From Paraburkholderia bryophila (GTDB lineage: Bacteria > Pseudomonadota > Gammaproteobacteria > Burkholderiales > Burkholderiaceae), in NCBI RefSeq assembly GCF_003269035.1, contig NZ_QLTK01000001.1, positions 248,001-312,000 of the forward strand: 64,000 nt of DNA. Direction: 5' to 3'. Made by a program: the position numbers and the translations under genes. A model generated the notes under the pieces. That model was given only the letters and a program-made list of their open reading frames with translations. It had not been told where the DNA came from and did no database searches. Positions 1-8,814 of the stretch are shown piece after piece (within the stretch, counting starts at the first letter, position 1; each line of letters starts with the position of its first letter).

Positions 1-332
1 ATGCCCTGCAAATCAGCACAGATCGGCCGCAGCGCTTCACATCGCCGACACCCAATGCGCCCACCCTTTAAGGCGGATTTAAGCGAGCCTTGGTGTAATA
101 TCCGCGGGCGGCTGAATCAGCGGCCGCGTGTTCCAACCGTGATCGGCCTCACTGCGCGGCATCGATCCGTCGGCCGAACAATTTACGGCGCTGCTATTGC
201 AATTGGCGAGCACGCCCCGAACTCCGGTCCGAACGTTGCGCAGCTTCACGCGCAGCGGCGTAAAGTGGAGTAGTTAAAAGCAGTTGGACGCGCGTTATCA
301 CTTAGCGCCGACACCATTCTCTGGAGGTTTTC
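1..332. other. Non-coding start of window / pspA leader
   Basis: No protein I can recognise. An open frame at 1-273 (+) has no ribosome binding site in view, no family resemblance and an Arg/Pro-rich composition typical of a non-coding frame in high-GC DNA. The right-hand end holds the leader of the PspA-like gene, including its Shine-Dalgarno ctggagg at 321-327. Confidence 0.5.
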
Positions 333-1013
333 ATGTCGCTATTCGACAGCATTTCGCGCACGCTTAAAGGTCTCCTGAACGACGCAGCCGATTCCGTGCA
401 AGACCCGTCGCGCGACTCGCGCCAGATCGTGCGCGAACTCGACGAAAGCATCGCCAAGGCCGAGAACTCGCTGATCGAGATTCAGGCGCAAGTGGCCACG
501 CAGCAAAGCAAGCGCGATGTTGCCGCGGACAAGGCGAAGAAGTACGAAGACGGCGCGAAGCGCGCGCTGCAATCCGGCGACGAAGCCCTCGCGCGTGAAG
601 CGCTCGGCGCGCAAGCCACGGCCGAAGCCGAACGCGACGCGCTGGCGAAGGAACTGACCACGCTCGAACCGTCGGTCGCGCAGCTGAAGAGCCAGATCGA
701 CGACATGCGCAGCCGTCGTAACGACCTGAACGCACGCTCGAACATTTTGCAGGCCAAGCAGCAGATCGCGCAGGCGAAAGACGTCGCGGCCACCGCCCTG
801 GGCGGCATCGGCGGCAAGAATCTGTCGCAGGATTTCCAGAAGCTGGAAGACAAGGTCGCGCTGTCCAATGCCCGTTCCGACGCGCGCCTGAATTCCGCCG
901 ACGCATCGAGCGGCAAGGCGCTCGACGACAAGCTCGCGGATCTGAATCGCGGCCCATCCGTCGAAGATCGTCTCGAAGCATTGAAGAAGCAGATCAATAC
1001 GCCGGCTCAGTAA
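333..1013 (+). CDS. PspA/IM30 family membrane-stress protein
   Basis: A 226-residue protein of the PspA/IM30 (ESCRT-III-like) family: soluble, almost entirely helical, with the expected order of N-terminal amphipathic segment (SLFDSISRTLKGLLNDAAD) followed by long coiled coils rich in Ala, Lys, Glu and Gln. Length matches PspA (about 220). Members bind stressed inner membrane and preserve the proton gradient. The start is set by ctggagg 6 bases upstream. A TPR membrane-protein gene follows after 130 bases on the same strand, an arrangement resembling E. coli yjfJ and neighbours more than the pspABC operon; no pspF or sigma-54 signal was recognised, so stress induction is inferred only. Confidence 0.9.
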   Translation: MSLFDSISRTLKGLLNDAADSVQDPSRDSRQIVRELDESIAKAENSLIEIQAQVATQQSKRDVAADKAKKYEDGAKRALQSGDEALAREALGAQATAEAERDALAKELTTLEPSVAQLKSQIDDMRSRRNDLNARSNILQAKQQIAQAKDVAATALGGIGGKNLSQDFQKLEDKVALSNARSDARLNSADASSGKALDDKLADLNRGPSVEDRLEALKKQINTPAQ

Positions 1014-1143
1014 TTGCGTCAGCAGTAGCGCCGCGCGGTTGCGCATGCAACCGCCGGCGCGCCTGGTGGCCGGTCGCCGGGTTTGCGGCTGCTGGCCACC
1101 GGAAACGACTGAAGGAGACGGGCGCCACGCGCCTGGTCCGACC

Positions 1144-2331
1144 ATGAAAAAATTTCTCGCAGGCGCATTCGCTTCCTTGCTGTTCGTATCGGCCGCGGCA
1201 TTCGCGGTGCCGACGGTTCAGCAGATCGAATCCGCCATGTCGCAAGGCAACTGGCAACAGGCCGACGCCGGTCTGAGCGAAGTGCTGCAGGCGCATCCGA
1301 ACAATGCCCGCGCGCGCTATCTGTACAGCCAGGTGCTGGATCGCGAAGGCCGGTATGCCGACGCGCTCGCCCAGGTGCAACAGGCCAAGACGCTCGACCC
1401 GCAAATCCGCTTCACCGACCCGACCCGTTTCGCACAGACCGAAGCGCGCATCCGCAAAGACGCGGAACGCGCCGGCGGCAACGCGGGCAACAGCACCTCA
1501 CCGAACCCGTTCGCGCAGCAGAATGCGCCGGCCGTGCAGCAGCAGTCGGCGATGATGCCGCAAGCGCCGCAACGGCATGGTCCGGGCATCGGCATGTGGA
1601 TCGGCATCATTCTGCTGATCGGCGCGATCGCGCTGGTGTTGCGCTGGACGCTGCGTCGCGCGCGCTCGCAGGACGATACGCGCGCCGACGACGACCGTCG
1701 CGTGCAGTTGAAGCGCGCCACCGAGATGCTCAACGCCGTGCGTTCACTCAAGCTCGACGTGAAGCTCTCCACCGTGCAAGGTCACGAAGCGCTGGAGAAA
1801 GAAGTCGAAACCACTGAAGACCAGTTGCGCGGCCTCGTCGAAACGCTGTCGAACGGCAAGAATCCGGTGCCGCCGTATCAGCTCGACGAACTCGAACAAC
1901 GCATCGGCAGCCTGCGCGCACGCGCCGACGGCCGGCCCGATCCGTACGCCGCGCCCGCTGCCGCCACGCAAGCATCGCCCTACGCGCAGGAAGCCGACCG
2001 CTTCGGTAATCCGCCGCAAGCGCCCTATCCGCCGCAAGGTCCGTATCAGCAGCAGCCACAGGTCATCGTGCAGCAAGGCGGCGGCGGTTTCGGCGGCGGC
2101 ATGGGCGGCCTGCTGACCGGCGTGCTGCTCGGCGAAGCGCTGAACTCCGGGCGTGAACGCGTGGTGGAGCGCGACGTGATCGTCGACGACGAAACGCGCC
2201 GGCGCGGCAACGACGGCGGCAATGGCGGCGGCCTCGACTTCGGCCAGGGCTCGAACGACTGGAACGACAACAGCGGCGGCGGCGTCGATATGGGCAGCAA
2301 CGACGACTCCGGCGGCTGGAACGATACCTGA
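1144..2331 (+). CDS. TPR-containing envelope protein with Gly-rich tail
   Basis: A 395-residue protein starting with a clear signal peptide (MKKFLAGAFASLLFVSAAAFA). Residues about 25-110 form tetratricopeptide repeats (the ARYLYSQVLDREGRYADALA unit is typical). A Gln/Pro linker leads to one transmembrane helix near residues 145-165 (GIGMWIGIILLIGAIALVL), then a charged helical segment, a Pro/Gln-rich stretch and a Gly/Asp/Asn-rich tail containing GGGFGGGMGGLLTGVLLGEA. The start was chosen at the signal peptide; a purine-rich gaaggag lies 25 bases upstream, too far to be ideal. Follows the PspA-like gene and probably shares its transcript, so it is likely a membrane partner of that protein. 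Exact function unknown. Confidence 0.8.
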   Translation: MKKFLAGAFASLLFVSAAAFAVPTVQQIESAMSQGNWQQADAGLSEVLQAHPNNARARYLYSQVLDREGRYADALAQVQQAKTLDPQIRFTDPTRFAQTEARIRKDAERAGGNAGNSTSPNPFAQQNAPAVQQQSAMMPQAPQRHGPGIGMWIGIILLIGAIALVLRWTLRRARSQDDTRADDDRRVQLKRATEMLNAVRSLKLDVKLSTVQGHEALEKEVETTEDQLRGLVETLSNGKNPVPPYQLDELEQRIGSLRARADGRPDPYAAPAAATQASPYAQEADRFGNPPQAPYPPQGPYQQQPQVIVQQGGGGFGGGMGGLLTGVLLGEALNSGRERVVERDVIVDDETRRRGNDGGNGGGLDFGQGSNDWNDNSGGGVDMGSNDDSGGWNDT

Positions 2332-2374
2332 GCGGCGTAGCCTGACATCAAGCTGAACACAAGCTCAAACAGGA

Positions 2375-2408
2375 ACGGGCTCCTTCAAACGAAGGAGCCC
2401 GTTTTTTT
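2375..2408 (+). terminator. Rho-independent terminator
   Basis: Perfect 12-bp stem (2375-2386 with 2391-2402), 4-base loop and a run of seven T. Ends the pspA-TPR transcript. Confidence 0.92.
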
Positions 2409-2452
2409 ATAGCGGTTTGTATTCCACCTCAACCCGCTGGCGGATTTCACAT

Positions 2453-3142
2453 TCACAGCGAAACCTGAACCGACGCCCTGCCCGGTTCATGCTGCGCCAG
2501 CAGGATCGACCCGGCAAACAATCTGACGATAAAACGCTCCGCATACGCAACCAGCGCGTCGCGGCGCGCCGCATCCGCGCCAATGTATTCCGCCGACAGA
2601 TGAAACAGTTGCAGCACGATCTGCGTGCAGACTTCGTCGACGGTGTCGCGCGCAAGCGTCGGCATTAATGCCAACTGCACGACGTCGTCGGCCATTTCCG
2701 CCGAGACTTCGTGGAGGTTCGCGCGCACCGCGTCGCGCAGCGCCGGCGACGTGCCGTGATACTCGGCCAGCGCGCTCAGAAAGGCCTCGCGGTTATCCAG
2801 CGCGAACGCGAAGAACGCCACGCACGCGCGACGCGGCACGCTATGCGGCTCGTCGTGCGCGGCAAGCCAGCGCTCGCGCCGCAGCATGGGCCGCAGGCGC
2901 TGGCTCACCGACTCGACCGCCTCGCGCGCGAGGTCGTCGAGCGTGTCGAAATGGCGATAAAACGTGTTCGGATTCAGCTCCGCCTCACGCGCCAGTTCGC
3001 GCAAACCCAGACTCGCGAAGCTGCGGCCGCCCGCGGTCAGCCGCAGTGCGGCATCGATCAGCTTGCGCTTGCCGGCCGGCAATTCCTGCGCGGCGCTCAG
3101 CTCTGGGGCGGCGGCGTTCGCCGCTTCGGGGACGAGGTTCAT
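2453..3142 (-). CDS. TetR-family transcriptional regulator
   Basis: About 229 residues with an N-terminal TetR DNA-binding domain: helix-turn-helix segment LRELAREAELNPNTFYRHF followed by the usual DTLDDL helix, then a variable ligand-binding domain. Start at 3142 (MNLVPEAAN) or, less likely, at an in-frame ATG at 3166; neither has a strong ribosome binding site. It is divergent from the monooxygenase gene at 3273, and the 130-bp gap holds an inverted repeat (3216-3247), so it probably represses itself and the monooxygenase-hydrolase pair in the absence of a ligand. The ligand is unknown; by context a ketone or ester is plausible. Confidence 0.88.
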   Translation of the reverse strand: MNLVPEAANAAAPELSAAQELPAGKRKLIDAALRLTAGGRSFASLGLRELAREAELNPNTFYRHFDTLDDLAREAVESVSQRLRPMLRRERWLAAHDEPHSVPRRACVAFFAFALDNREAFLSALAEYHGTSPALRDAVRANLHEVSAEMADDVVQLALMPTLARDTVDEVCTQIVLQLFHLSAEYIGADAARRDALVAYAERFIVRLFAGSILLAQHEPGRASVQVSL

Positions 3143-3215
3143 AAGCTTTCGATCACCGCGCGCCATGCGCGTTTAATAGCGGTACTCTAAACGATCTTGA
3201 CGCCATGTGTACAGT

Positions 3216-3247
3216 TGTCTACTCTGCGCGTTACGCTGGAGTAGACA
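3216..3247. promoter_or_regulatory. Putative TetR operator (inverted repeat)
   Basis: Perfect 9-bp arms tgtctactc (3216-3224) and gagtagaca (3239-3247) separated by 14 bases, centred between the divergent TetR and monooxygenase genes. Related half sites (atgtgtaca at 3205-3213, atgtgtaga just right of the repeat) suggest more than one dimer may bind. Position and symmetry suggest the operator of the adjacent TetR protein. Confidence 0.6.
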
Positions 3248-3272
3248 TGTGTAGACTCCCGAACCACGTTCC

Positions 3273-4778
3273 ATGCCGGAGATCATCGTGACGCCCGCCC
3301 CTTCCACTCCTTCCGCCGCGCCGCGCATTGCCATCGTGGGCAGCGGCTTTGCCGGCATCGGCATGGCGATCCGTCTGTTGCAGATGGGGATGACATCGTT
3401 CACGGTGTACGAAGCCGCCGCCGACATTGGCGGTACGTGGCGGGACAACACCTATCCCGGCGCGGCCTGCGATGTGCCGTCGCATCTTTATTCGTTTTCG
3501 TTCGAACCGAACCCGACCTGGTCGCGCGCGTTCGGCGGCCAGGCGGAAATTCTCGACTATCTGAAGCATTGCGCGCGCAAGTACGGCGTGGATCGCTACG
3601 TGCGTTGCAACGCGCCGGTGGCCGCCGCCCGCTTCGATGCCAGCCGCCAGGTGTGGAACGTCGAAATCGACGCGCACGGCGTGCGCGAAACCATCGAGGC
3701 GGACGTGGTGATCGCCGCGAGCGGCCCGCTGTCGCGTCCGGCGATGCCGCGAATCGCCGGGCTCGATCGGTTCGAAGGCAAGCTGTTCCATTCGGCACGC
3801 TGGGACCACGCGTATCCGCTCGAAGGCAAACGCGTCGCGGTGATCGGCACCGGTGCGAGCGCGATCCAGTTCGTGCCGCGAATCCAGCCGCGCGTCGCGC
3901 AACTCGAGCTGTTCCAGCGCACCGCGCCGTGGATCATGCCGAAGCCCGACAAGCCGGTCGGCCCGCGCGCGCACTGGCTGTTCCGGCATCTGCCGTTGAC
4001 CCAGCGGTTCGTGCGCAGCGCAATTTACTGGCAGCTCGAATCGCGCGCCATCGCGTTCGTCGTCAATCCGAAGCTGATGAAAATGCCGATGAAATTCGGC
4101 CTCAGCTATCTCGAACGGCGCGTACCGGACCCCACGCTGCGCGCCAAACTCACGCCGAACTACCGGCTCGGCTGCAAGCGCGTGCTGTTGTCGAGCGATT
4201 ACTATCCGGCGCTCGGCAAACCGAATGTCGACGTGGTCACGACCGGTATTCGCGAAGTCGTCGCCGACGGCATCGTGACCGACGACGGCGTGCTGCATCG
4301 TGCCGACGCGATCATTTGCGGCACGGGTTTTCAGGTCAACGACGTCGGCGCGCCGTTCGACGTGACCGGTCTCGACGGCGCGGATCTCGGCGCGATGTGG
4401 CTGCGCGACGGTCCGGAAGCTTATCTCGGCGTGAGCGTCGCGGACTTCCCGAACTTCTTCATGATCGTCGGTCCGAACACCGGGCTCGGTCATAACTCGA
4501 TGATCTACATGATCGAGTCGCAGGTGCAATACATCGCCGATTGTCTGCGCGAGTTGCGCCGCCGCAAGGCACGCACGATGAATTTAAAGCCGGACGTGCA
4601 GCGCGATTTCAATGCGCGCCTGCAGAAAGAAATGCAGCACTCGGTATGGGTCAGCGGCTGCCATAGCTGGTATCAGACGAAGAGCGGCAAGGTGACCGCG
4701 CTGTGGCCGGGGTTCACGTTCAGCTTTCGCAAGCGGACGCGGCGCGTGCGGCCGGGCGAATATCGCTTCGCGCGTTGA
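3273..4778 (+). CDS. Flavin-containing (Baeyer-Villiger type) monooxygenase
   Basis: A 501-residue FAD- and NADPH-dependent monooxygenase. The FAD Rossmann motif GSGFAG lies at residues 23-28, GGTWRDNTYPGAACD follows near residue 52, the Baeyer-Villiger fingerprint F-x-G-x3-H-x3-W-D (FEGKLFHSARWD) is near residue 168, and the NADPH Rossmann motif GTGASAIQ near residue 192. The family inserts oxygen next to a carbonyl, turning ketones to esters or lactones. The gene 110 bases downstream encodes an alpha/beta hydrolase that could open the ester, so the pair looks like a two-step ketone degradation unit. Start is the first ATG; no strong Shine-Dalgarno is visible. Substrate unknown. Confidence 0.9.
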   Translation: MPEIIVTPAPSTPSAAPRIAIVGSGFAGIGMAIRLLQMGMTSFTVYEAAADIGGTWRDNTYPGAACDVPSHLYSFSFEPNPTWSRAFGGQAEILDYLKHCARKYGVDRYVRCNAPVAAARFDASRQVWNVEIDAHGVRETIEADVVIAASGPLSRPAMPRIAGLDRFEGKLFHSARWDHAYPLEGKRVAVIGTGASAIQFVPRIQPRVAQLELFQRTAPWIMPKPDKPVGPRAHWLFRHLPLTQRFVRSAIYWQLESRAIAFVVNPKLMKMPMKFGLSYLERRVPDPTLRAKLTPNYRLGCKRVLLSSDYYPALGKPNVDVVTTGIREVVADGIVTDDGVLHRADAIICGTGFQVNDVGAPFDVTGLDGADLGAMWLRDGPEAYLGVSVADFPNFFMIVGPNTGLGHNSMIYMIESQVQYIADCLRELRRRKARTMNLKPDVQRDFNARLQKEMQHSVWVSGCHSWYQTKSGKVTALWPGFTFSFRKRTRRVRPGEYRFAR

Positions 4779-4887
4779 GGTATGGCCGCGAGCGGCGGCG
4801 GTGGTGGCCGTGGCGATTCGAAGCATTCGAAGCATCCAGCGCATTCGAAACAGTCGGATTAGTCGAACAACAAGGGAGACAAGCATC

Positions 4888-5874
4888 ATGGCAAGCATCG
4901 AATCCACCTCGCCCGTTAGCGCGCCGTTGCCGCCCCGCTCGCTCGCCGCGCGTCTGGGCGTGACCAGCGTGCCGCGCGATGAATTGCGCCGCCGCTACAC
5001 GCAAAGCGGCTCGCAGTTCGTCAAGCTCATGGGCGCCGATGTGCACTACATGGACGAAGGCAGCGGCGACACGATCGTGATGATTCATGGTTTCGCGTCG
5101 TCGTTGCATACGTGGAACCGCGTCGCCGATGAACTCAAGCGCGAGCATCGCGTGATTCGCCTCGATCTGCCGCCGTTCGGTGTAACGGGCCCACTGCGCT
5201 CCAGCACGGGCGAAATCGACACGATGAACCTGCCGACCTATCGGCGCTTCATCGACACGTTCATGCAGGCGCTCGGGATCGGGCGCGCGACCCTGATCGG
5301 CAACTCGCTCGGCGGGCTGATTTCGTGGGACTACGCGGCGCGCCACCGTGGCGCCGTCGACCGTCTCGTGCTGATCGACTCGGCCGGCTTTCCGATGAAG
5401 CTGCCGATTTACATCGACCTGTTCAATCACGCCCTGGTGCGACTGAGTTCGCCGTGGTGGCTGCCCGAGCCGATCATCAGAAGCGCGGTGCGCAACGTCT
5501 ACGGCGATCCGCGCAAGATCGACGCGGCGACGATGCGGCGCTACGTCGAGTTCTTTCACGCCGAGGGGGCGCGCACGGCGATCGGCAAGATGGTGCCCAC
5601 GCTCGACTTCAAGGAAGTGGACACGGAGATACTCAGAACGCTCGACGTGCCCACGCTGGTGCTGTGGGGCGCCAAGGACCGCTGGATTCCGCCCGCACAC
5701 GCGAGCGAGTTTGCGAGCCGTATTCCGGGTGCCCAATCGGTCATGTATCCGGGACTCGGGCACATTCCGATGGAAGAAGCGCCCGAACGCGTCATGACCG
5801 ATCTACGCGCGTTTCTCGGCACGCCGGGTGCGGGAGCTCCGGTTAGCGAGATCACGCGGCGGGCACCGGTCTGA
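4888..5874 (+). CDS. Alpha/beta-fold hydrolase (esterase type)
   Basis: A 328-residue alpha/beta hydrolase. Visible elements: oxyanion motif HGFASS near residue 68, nucleophile elbow GNSLGG (Ser near residue 139), acid residue in WGAKDRW near residue 264 and catalytic His in GLGHIPMEE near residue 291. Start at 4888 is fixed by aagggag 8 bases upstream; in-frame codons upstream are low-complexity. It follows the Baeyer-Villiger type monooxygenase and probably hydrolyses its ester or lactone product. Cytoplasmic; no signal peptide. Substrate not predictable from sequence. Confidence 0.88.
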   Translation: MASIESTSPVSAPLPPRSLAARLGVTSVPRDELRRRYTQSGSQFVKLMGADVHYMDEGSGDTIVMIHGFASSLHTWNRVADELKREHRVIRLDLPPFGVTGPLRSSTGEIDTMNLPTYRRFIDTFMQALGIGRATLIGNSLGGLISWDYAARHRGAVDRLVLIDSAGFPMKLPIYIDLFNHALVRLSSPWWLPEPIIRSAVRNVYGDPRKIDAATMRRYVEFFHAEGARTAIGKMVPTLDFKEVDTEILRTLDVPTLVLWGAKDRWIPPAHASEFASRIPGAQSVMYPGLGHIPMEEAPERVMTDLRAFLGTPGAGAPVSEITRRAPV

Positions 5875-5898
5875 GTTTCATGCCCTTCACTGTCACGT

Positions 5899-6015
5899 TC
5901 ACCCGCCACCGAGAAAACGCAACAGCCCCCACAAGAACTTGCAGAGCATCACGATCAGTTCCCACAGGTGATAGAGCTGCTGCCAGCCCGAAACGCGCGC
6001 GAAGGCGTCGATCAT
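5899..6015 (-). CDS. Possible 38-residue single-span membrane protein
   Basis: An ATG frame on the minus strand gives 38 residues with one convincing hydrophobic helix (LWELIVMLCKFLWGLLRFL) and a Gly3 end. It sits alone in the 320-base gap between the hydrolase and the chemotaxis gene, antisense to both. No Shine-Dalgarno is visible, so it may be a chance frame. No known family recognised. Confidence 0.25.
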   Translation of the reverse strand: MIDAFARVSGWQQLYHLWELIVMLCKFLWGLLRFLGGG

Positions 6016-6077
6016 GATTAACGGAGACAAAAGAATAAGGGCTGCGGACGGTGGGTGAGCGCACATCATAACGACTG

Positions 6078-6193
6078 CGGGATATCCCGTATCAAGTCGA
6101 TTGAAAGTCGGCCGTAAACGCATCGAGGAGACGCTGTCTCCACCATGGAAGACAGCGCGATCTGTGCGCGCCACGCGCGCCATCGAGGAGACG
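6078..6193 (+). other. Structured leader of chemotaxis gene
   Basis: Contains a 12-bp perfect palindrome cgggatatcccg (6078-6089), an exact 13-base direct repeat catcgaggagacg at 6121-6133 and 6181-6193, and between them an 8-bp-stem hairpin (6132-6139 with 6150-6157). The second repeat copy carries the ribosome binding site of the downstream gene. Possible regulator site plus translational control; otherwise the 5875-6196 gap shows only the small minus-strand frame. Confidence 0.4.
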
Positions 6194-6196
6194 TCA

Positions 6197-7600
6197 ATGA
6201 TGCGTTTCAACTTGCGCCGACGGGCCCGTTCACAGGGTGTCGTCGGCGATATCGCCGCGCAAGCCGGCAAACTGGGCATTGAAATCTGCGACGTGTCGGG
6301 CCACGTCGAGGAAGTCGCCGCGCGCGTGCAACGTCAGGCGCAAGTCTGCCGCGCCCTGCGCGAATCCGCAGCGCAAACGCTCGCGGGCAATCATCGCATC
6401 GCGACTGCCGCGCGCGCCATGCGCGATGTCTCGGCCGAAGCCGCGACCGGCGTGCAGGCGTCGCAGGACACGCTGGAGGCGTCGCTTGCCGATATCCATG
6501 GACTCGTCGAAGGCGTGACGGTGATCGAGAGTCAGATCGGTGCGTTGCGCAGCGCGTTGGCGCATGTGAGCCGGGTGTCGGAGGAAATCTCGCTGATCGC
6601 GCGCCAGACGCATCTGCTCGCGTTGAACGCCGCGATCGAAGCGGCGCGCGCGGGAGACTCCGGCAAGAGTTTCGCGGTGGTCGCCGCCGAAGTGAAGAAC
6701 CTCTCGGCGAAAACCGCCCAGGCTACCGGGCAGATCGAAACGACGCTCGCTCAACTCACACAGCAGACCGAGCAACTGATTAGCGAGGGCTCGGTGAATA
6801 CCGCGCGGGCGCATCGGGTGCGGGAAGGCACACGCAAGATCGGCGACGTCGTGCATGCAACGGGCGACGCGATTGCCCAATTGAACAACGAGGCGGGCGA
6901 GATTGCCGCGTTGACCGGTGCGATCGAAACGCAGTGCGATGGGCTCGAGGCGCAGGTGCTGGAGATGGCGAGCGGCGTCGAGGATTCGAGCGAGAACTTC
7001 GTGCAGGCCAAGAACCGGCTAGGGAATCTGCTGGGGGTGTCGGAGACGCTGATCGAGTTGACGGCCGCGACGGGCGTCGAGACGGCGGATACGCTTTTTA
7101 TCGATGCCGTGCAGCAGGCCGCGGCGGCGGTGAGCAAGGCGTTCGAAGCGGCGGTGGCACGAGGTGAAGTGTCGATCGAGGATCTGTTCGATCAGCAGTA
7201 CGTGCCGGTAGCCGGGAGTAACCCCGCGCAGTTCGTGACGCGGTTTACCGCGTTGACCGATCGGATATTGCCGGCTATTCAGGAGCCTTTGCTCAAGCTC
7301 GATCCGCGGGTCGCGTTTTGTGCCGCGGTCGACACGCGTGGGTATTTGCCCACGCACAATCTCAAGTTCTCCTTGGCGCAGCGGGAGGACGTTGTCTGGA
7401 ATATGGCGAATTGCCGAAACCGCAGAATGTTCGACGACCGGACCGGGATTGCCGCCGCCTCTCATACCAAGCGGTTTTTATTGCAGACTTATCGGCGCGA
7501 TATGGGCGGTGGAGAGTTCGTGCTGATGAAGGACGCGTCCGCGCCGATTTTTGTCGCCGGGCGGCATTGGGGCGGGCTTCGGGTGGGGTATCGGGTTTAA
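6197..7600 (+). CDS. Soluble methyl-accepting chemotaxis transducer
   Basis: A 467-residue cytoplasmic receptor-type protein with no transmembrane helix. The conserved MCP hairpin tip is visible as SRVSEEISLIARQTHLLALN followed by AAIEAARAGDSGKSFAVVA near residues 128-165, flanked by coiled coils. The C-terminal 130 residues form a separate ligand-sensing domain (QYVPVAGSNPAQF, then LDPRVAFCAAVDTRGYLPTH and MGGGEFVLMKDASAPIFV), the inverse of the usual sensor-first order. Start at ATG 6197, 6 bases after gaggag. It would signal to CheA/CheW, possibly sensing an internal metabolite or redox state. No other chemotaxis gene is in the window. Confidence 0.88.
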   Translation: MMRFNLRRRARSQGVVGDIAAQAGKLGIEICDVSGHVEEVAARVQRQAQVCRALRESAAQTLAGNHRIATAARAMRDVSAEAATGVQASQDTLEASLADIHGLVEGVTVIESQIGALRSALAHVSRVSEEISLIARQTHLLALNAAIEAARAGDSGKSFAVVAAEVKNLSAKTAQATGQIETTLAQLTQQTEQLISEGSVNTARAHRVREGTRKIGDVVHATGDAIAQLNNEAGEIAALTGAIETQCDGLEAQVLEMASGVEDSSENFVQAKNRLGNLLGVSETLIELTAATGVETADTLFIDAVQQAAAAVSKAFEAAVARGEVSIEDLFDQQYVPVAGSNPAQFVTRFTALTDRILPAIQEPLLKLDPRVAFCAAVDTRGYLPTHNLKFSLAQREDVVWNMANCRNRRMFDDRTGIAAASHTKRFLLQTYRRDMGGGEFVLMKDASAPIFVAGRHWGGLRVGYRV

Positions 7601-7770
7601 GGTTTCTGGCGCTGGTTCAGTTTGATTGTCCGGCGCCCTCGAACCGCCCAAAACGTCTCCTCCAAAAATCCGCCGAACACTCCTTTCAACCCATCCCTCT
7701 TTATCCCCCGCCCGCCAAAAAATAGACTCGCCTCATCCAGCCGATTCCCTGAACGAGGTCGAACACTCCC

Positions 7771-8814
7771 ATGCCGCGCGAACAGAATCGAACGACCTCC
7801 ATCGCCGTCCTCGAAGAACTGATCCGAATCCGGTGCGCCTACCCAGGACAAGGCGTCGCACCCAACGTCCACCGCGACAACGAGACACTCGCCGCCATCC
7901 AACTGCCGAAAATCCGCGCCTTCGTCGACGCAGACGAGCCGATCGAATTCGTGCTACCCGCCTTCCCGTCGAAATCTCCCAACCCGGCCAAGGTACTAGG
8001 CCGCCTCCCCGACATGGCGGAAGTACTCTCGCTATCGTTTCTCAACGCGTTCTGCCGGCGCATTCAACGCCACCACCCGCCGGGCGCGAACCTGACCATC
8101 TGCTCGGACGGCCGTGTGTTCGGCGATCTGATCCGGGTCGACGACCGCGACGTCAGCGCTTACCAGAACGCGTTGCACCACCTCATCGCCGAAACCGGCG
8201 CAGCGCATCTCAGCCTCTACAACCTGGAACATTTCACCCCGCAAGGCGACTGTACGACGAACGTCGATGCCATGCGCGAATGGCTGGTCGACGCATACGC
8301 CGATCCAGCCGAGACGCTCAGGAACAAGCTCGTCAACGATCACGCGGGCACGCTGCTGTATCGCGCCATCGCCCGCTTTTTATTCGAGGACGGACTGACG
8401 CCCGACTTCCGCGATTCCCGAACCGCTCTGCAGAAAGATTCGAAAATTCGCGCCCTCGGCGTCATTCAACGCAGTTGGGCATGGGGCGCGCTGCTCGCCG
8501 AGCGCTTCCCGCACGCGCTGCGTCTGTCGATTCACCCACAGCCGGCGACGAGTGAAAAAATCGGCATTCACCTGATGCCGACTCACGACGACTGGCTCAC
8601 GCCGTGGCACGGCGTAGCAGTCGAGCGCAACGGACGGTTCACGCTGATGAAGCGCCGCGCCGCCGAGCACCTGGGCGCTCGGATCGTGACGCGGAACCGG
8701 CAGCCCAGCCACTACACCATCGAATCATCCGCCTCCCGCCCTGACACGGGCGACGCCAGGCTGTTGGCGGCGACGTGCGCAAAGGCGCGGGCGATCACCC
8801 CGGAGGCATCATGA
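7771..8814 (+). CDS. Isocyanide synthase (PvcA/IsnA, DIT1 family)
   Basis: A 347-residue protein of the PvcA/DIT1 family. Recognised from the N-terminal block (ELIRIRCAYPG), the FVLPAFPSKSPNPAKVLG stretch with DMAEVLSLSFLN close behind, and the ICSDGRVFGDLI segment, all hallmarks of bacterial isonitrile synthases. These convert the amino group of tyrosine or tryptophan to an isocyanide using ribulose-5-phosphate as carbon donor. The stop overlaps the next start by ATGA, so the pair is translationally coupled. Product class by family: vinyl isocyanides such as paerucumarin or rhabduscin precursors; which amino acid is used cannot be read from sequence alone. Ribosome binding site weak. Confidence 0.87.
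   Translation: MPREQNRTTSIAVLEELIRIRCAYPGQGVAPNVHRDNETLAAIQLPKIRAFVDADEPIEFVLPAFPSKSPNPAKVLGRLPDMAEVLSLSFLNAFCRRIQRHHPPGANLTICSDGRVFGDLIRVDDRDVSAYQNALHHLIAETGAAHLSLYNLEHFTPQGDCTTNVDAMREWLVDAYADPAETLRNKLVNDHAGTLLYRAIARFLFEDGLTPDFRDSRTALQKDSKIRALGVIQRSWAWGALLAERFPHALRLSIHPQPATSEKIGIHLMPTHDDWLTPWHGVAVERNGRFTLMKRRAAEHLGARIVTRNRQPSHYTIESSASRPDTGDARLLAATCAKARAITPEAS

Noticed and set aside
1..273. 90-codon open frame at the window start
   Set aside because: No ribosome binding site, no family likeness, Arg/Pro-rich composition of a shadow frame.
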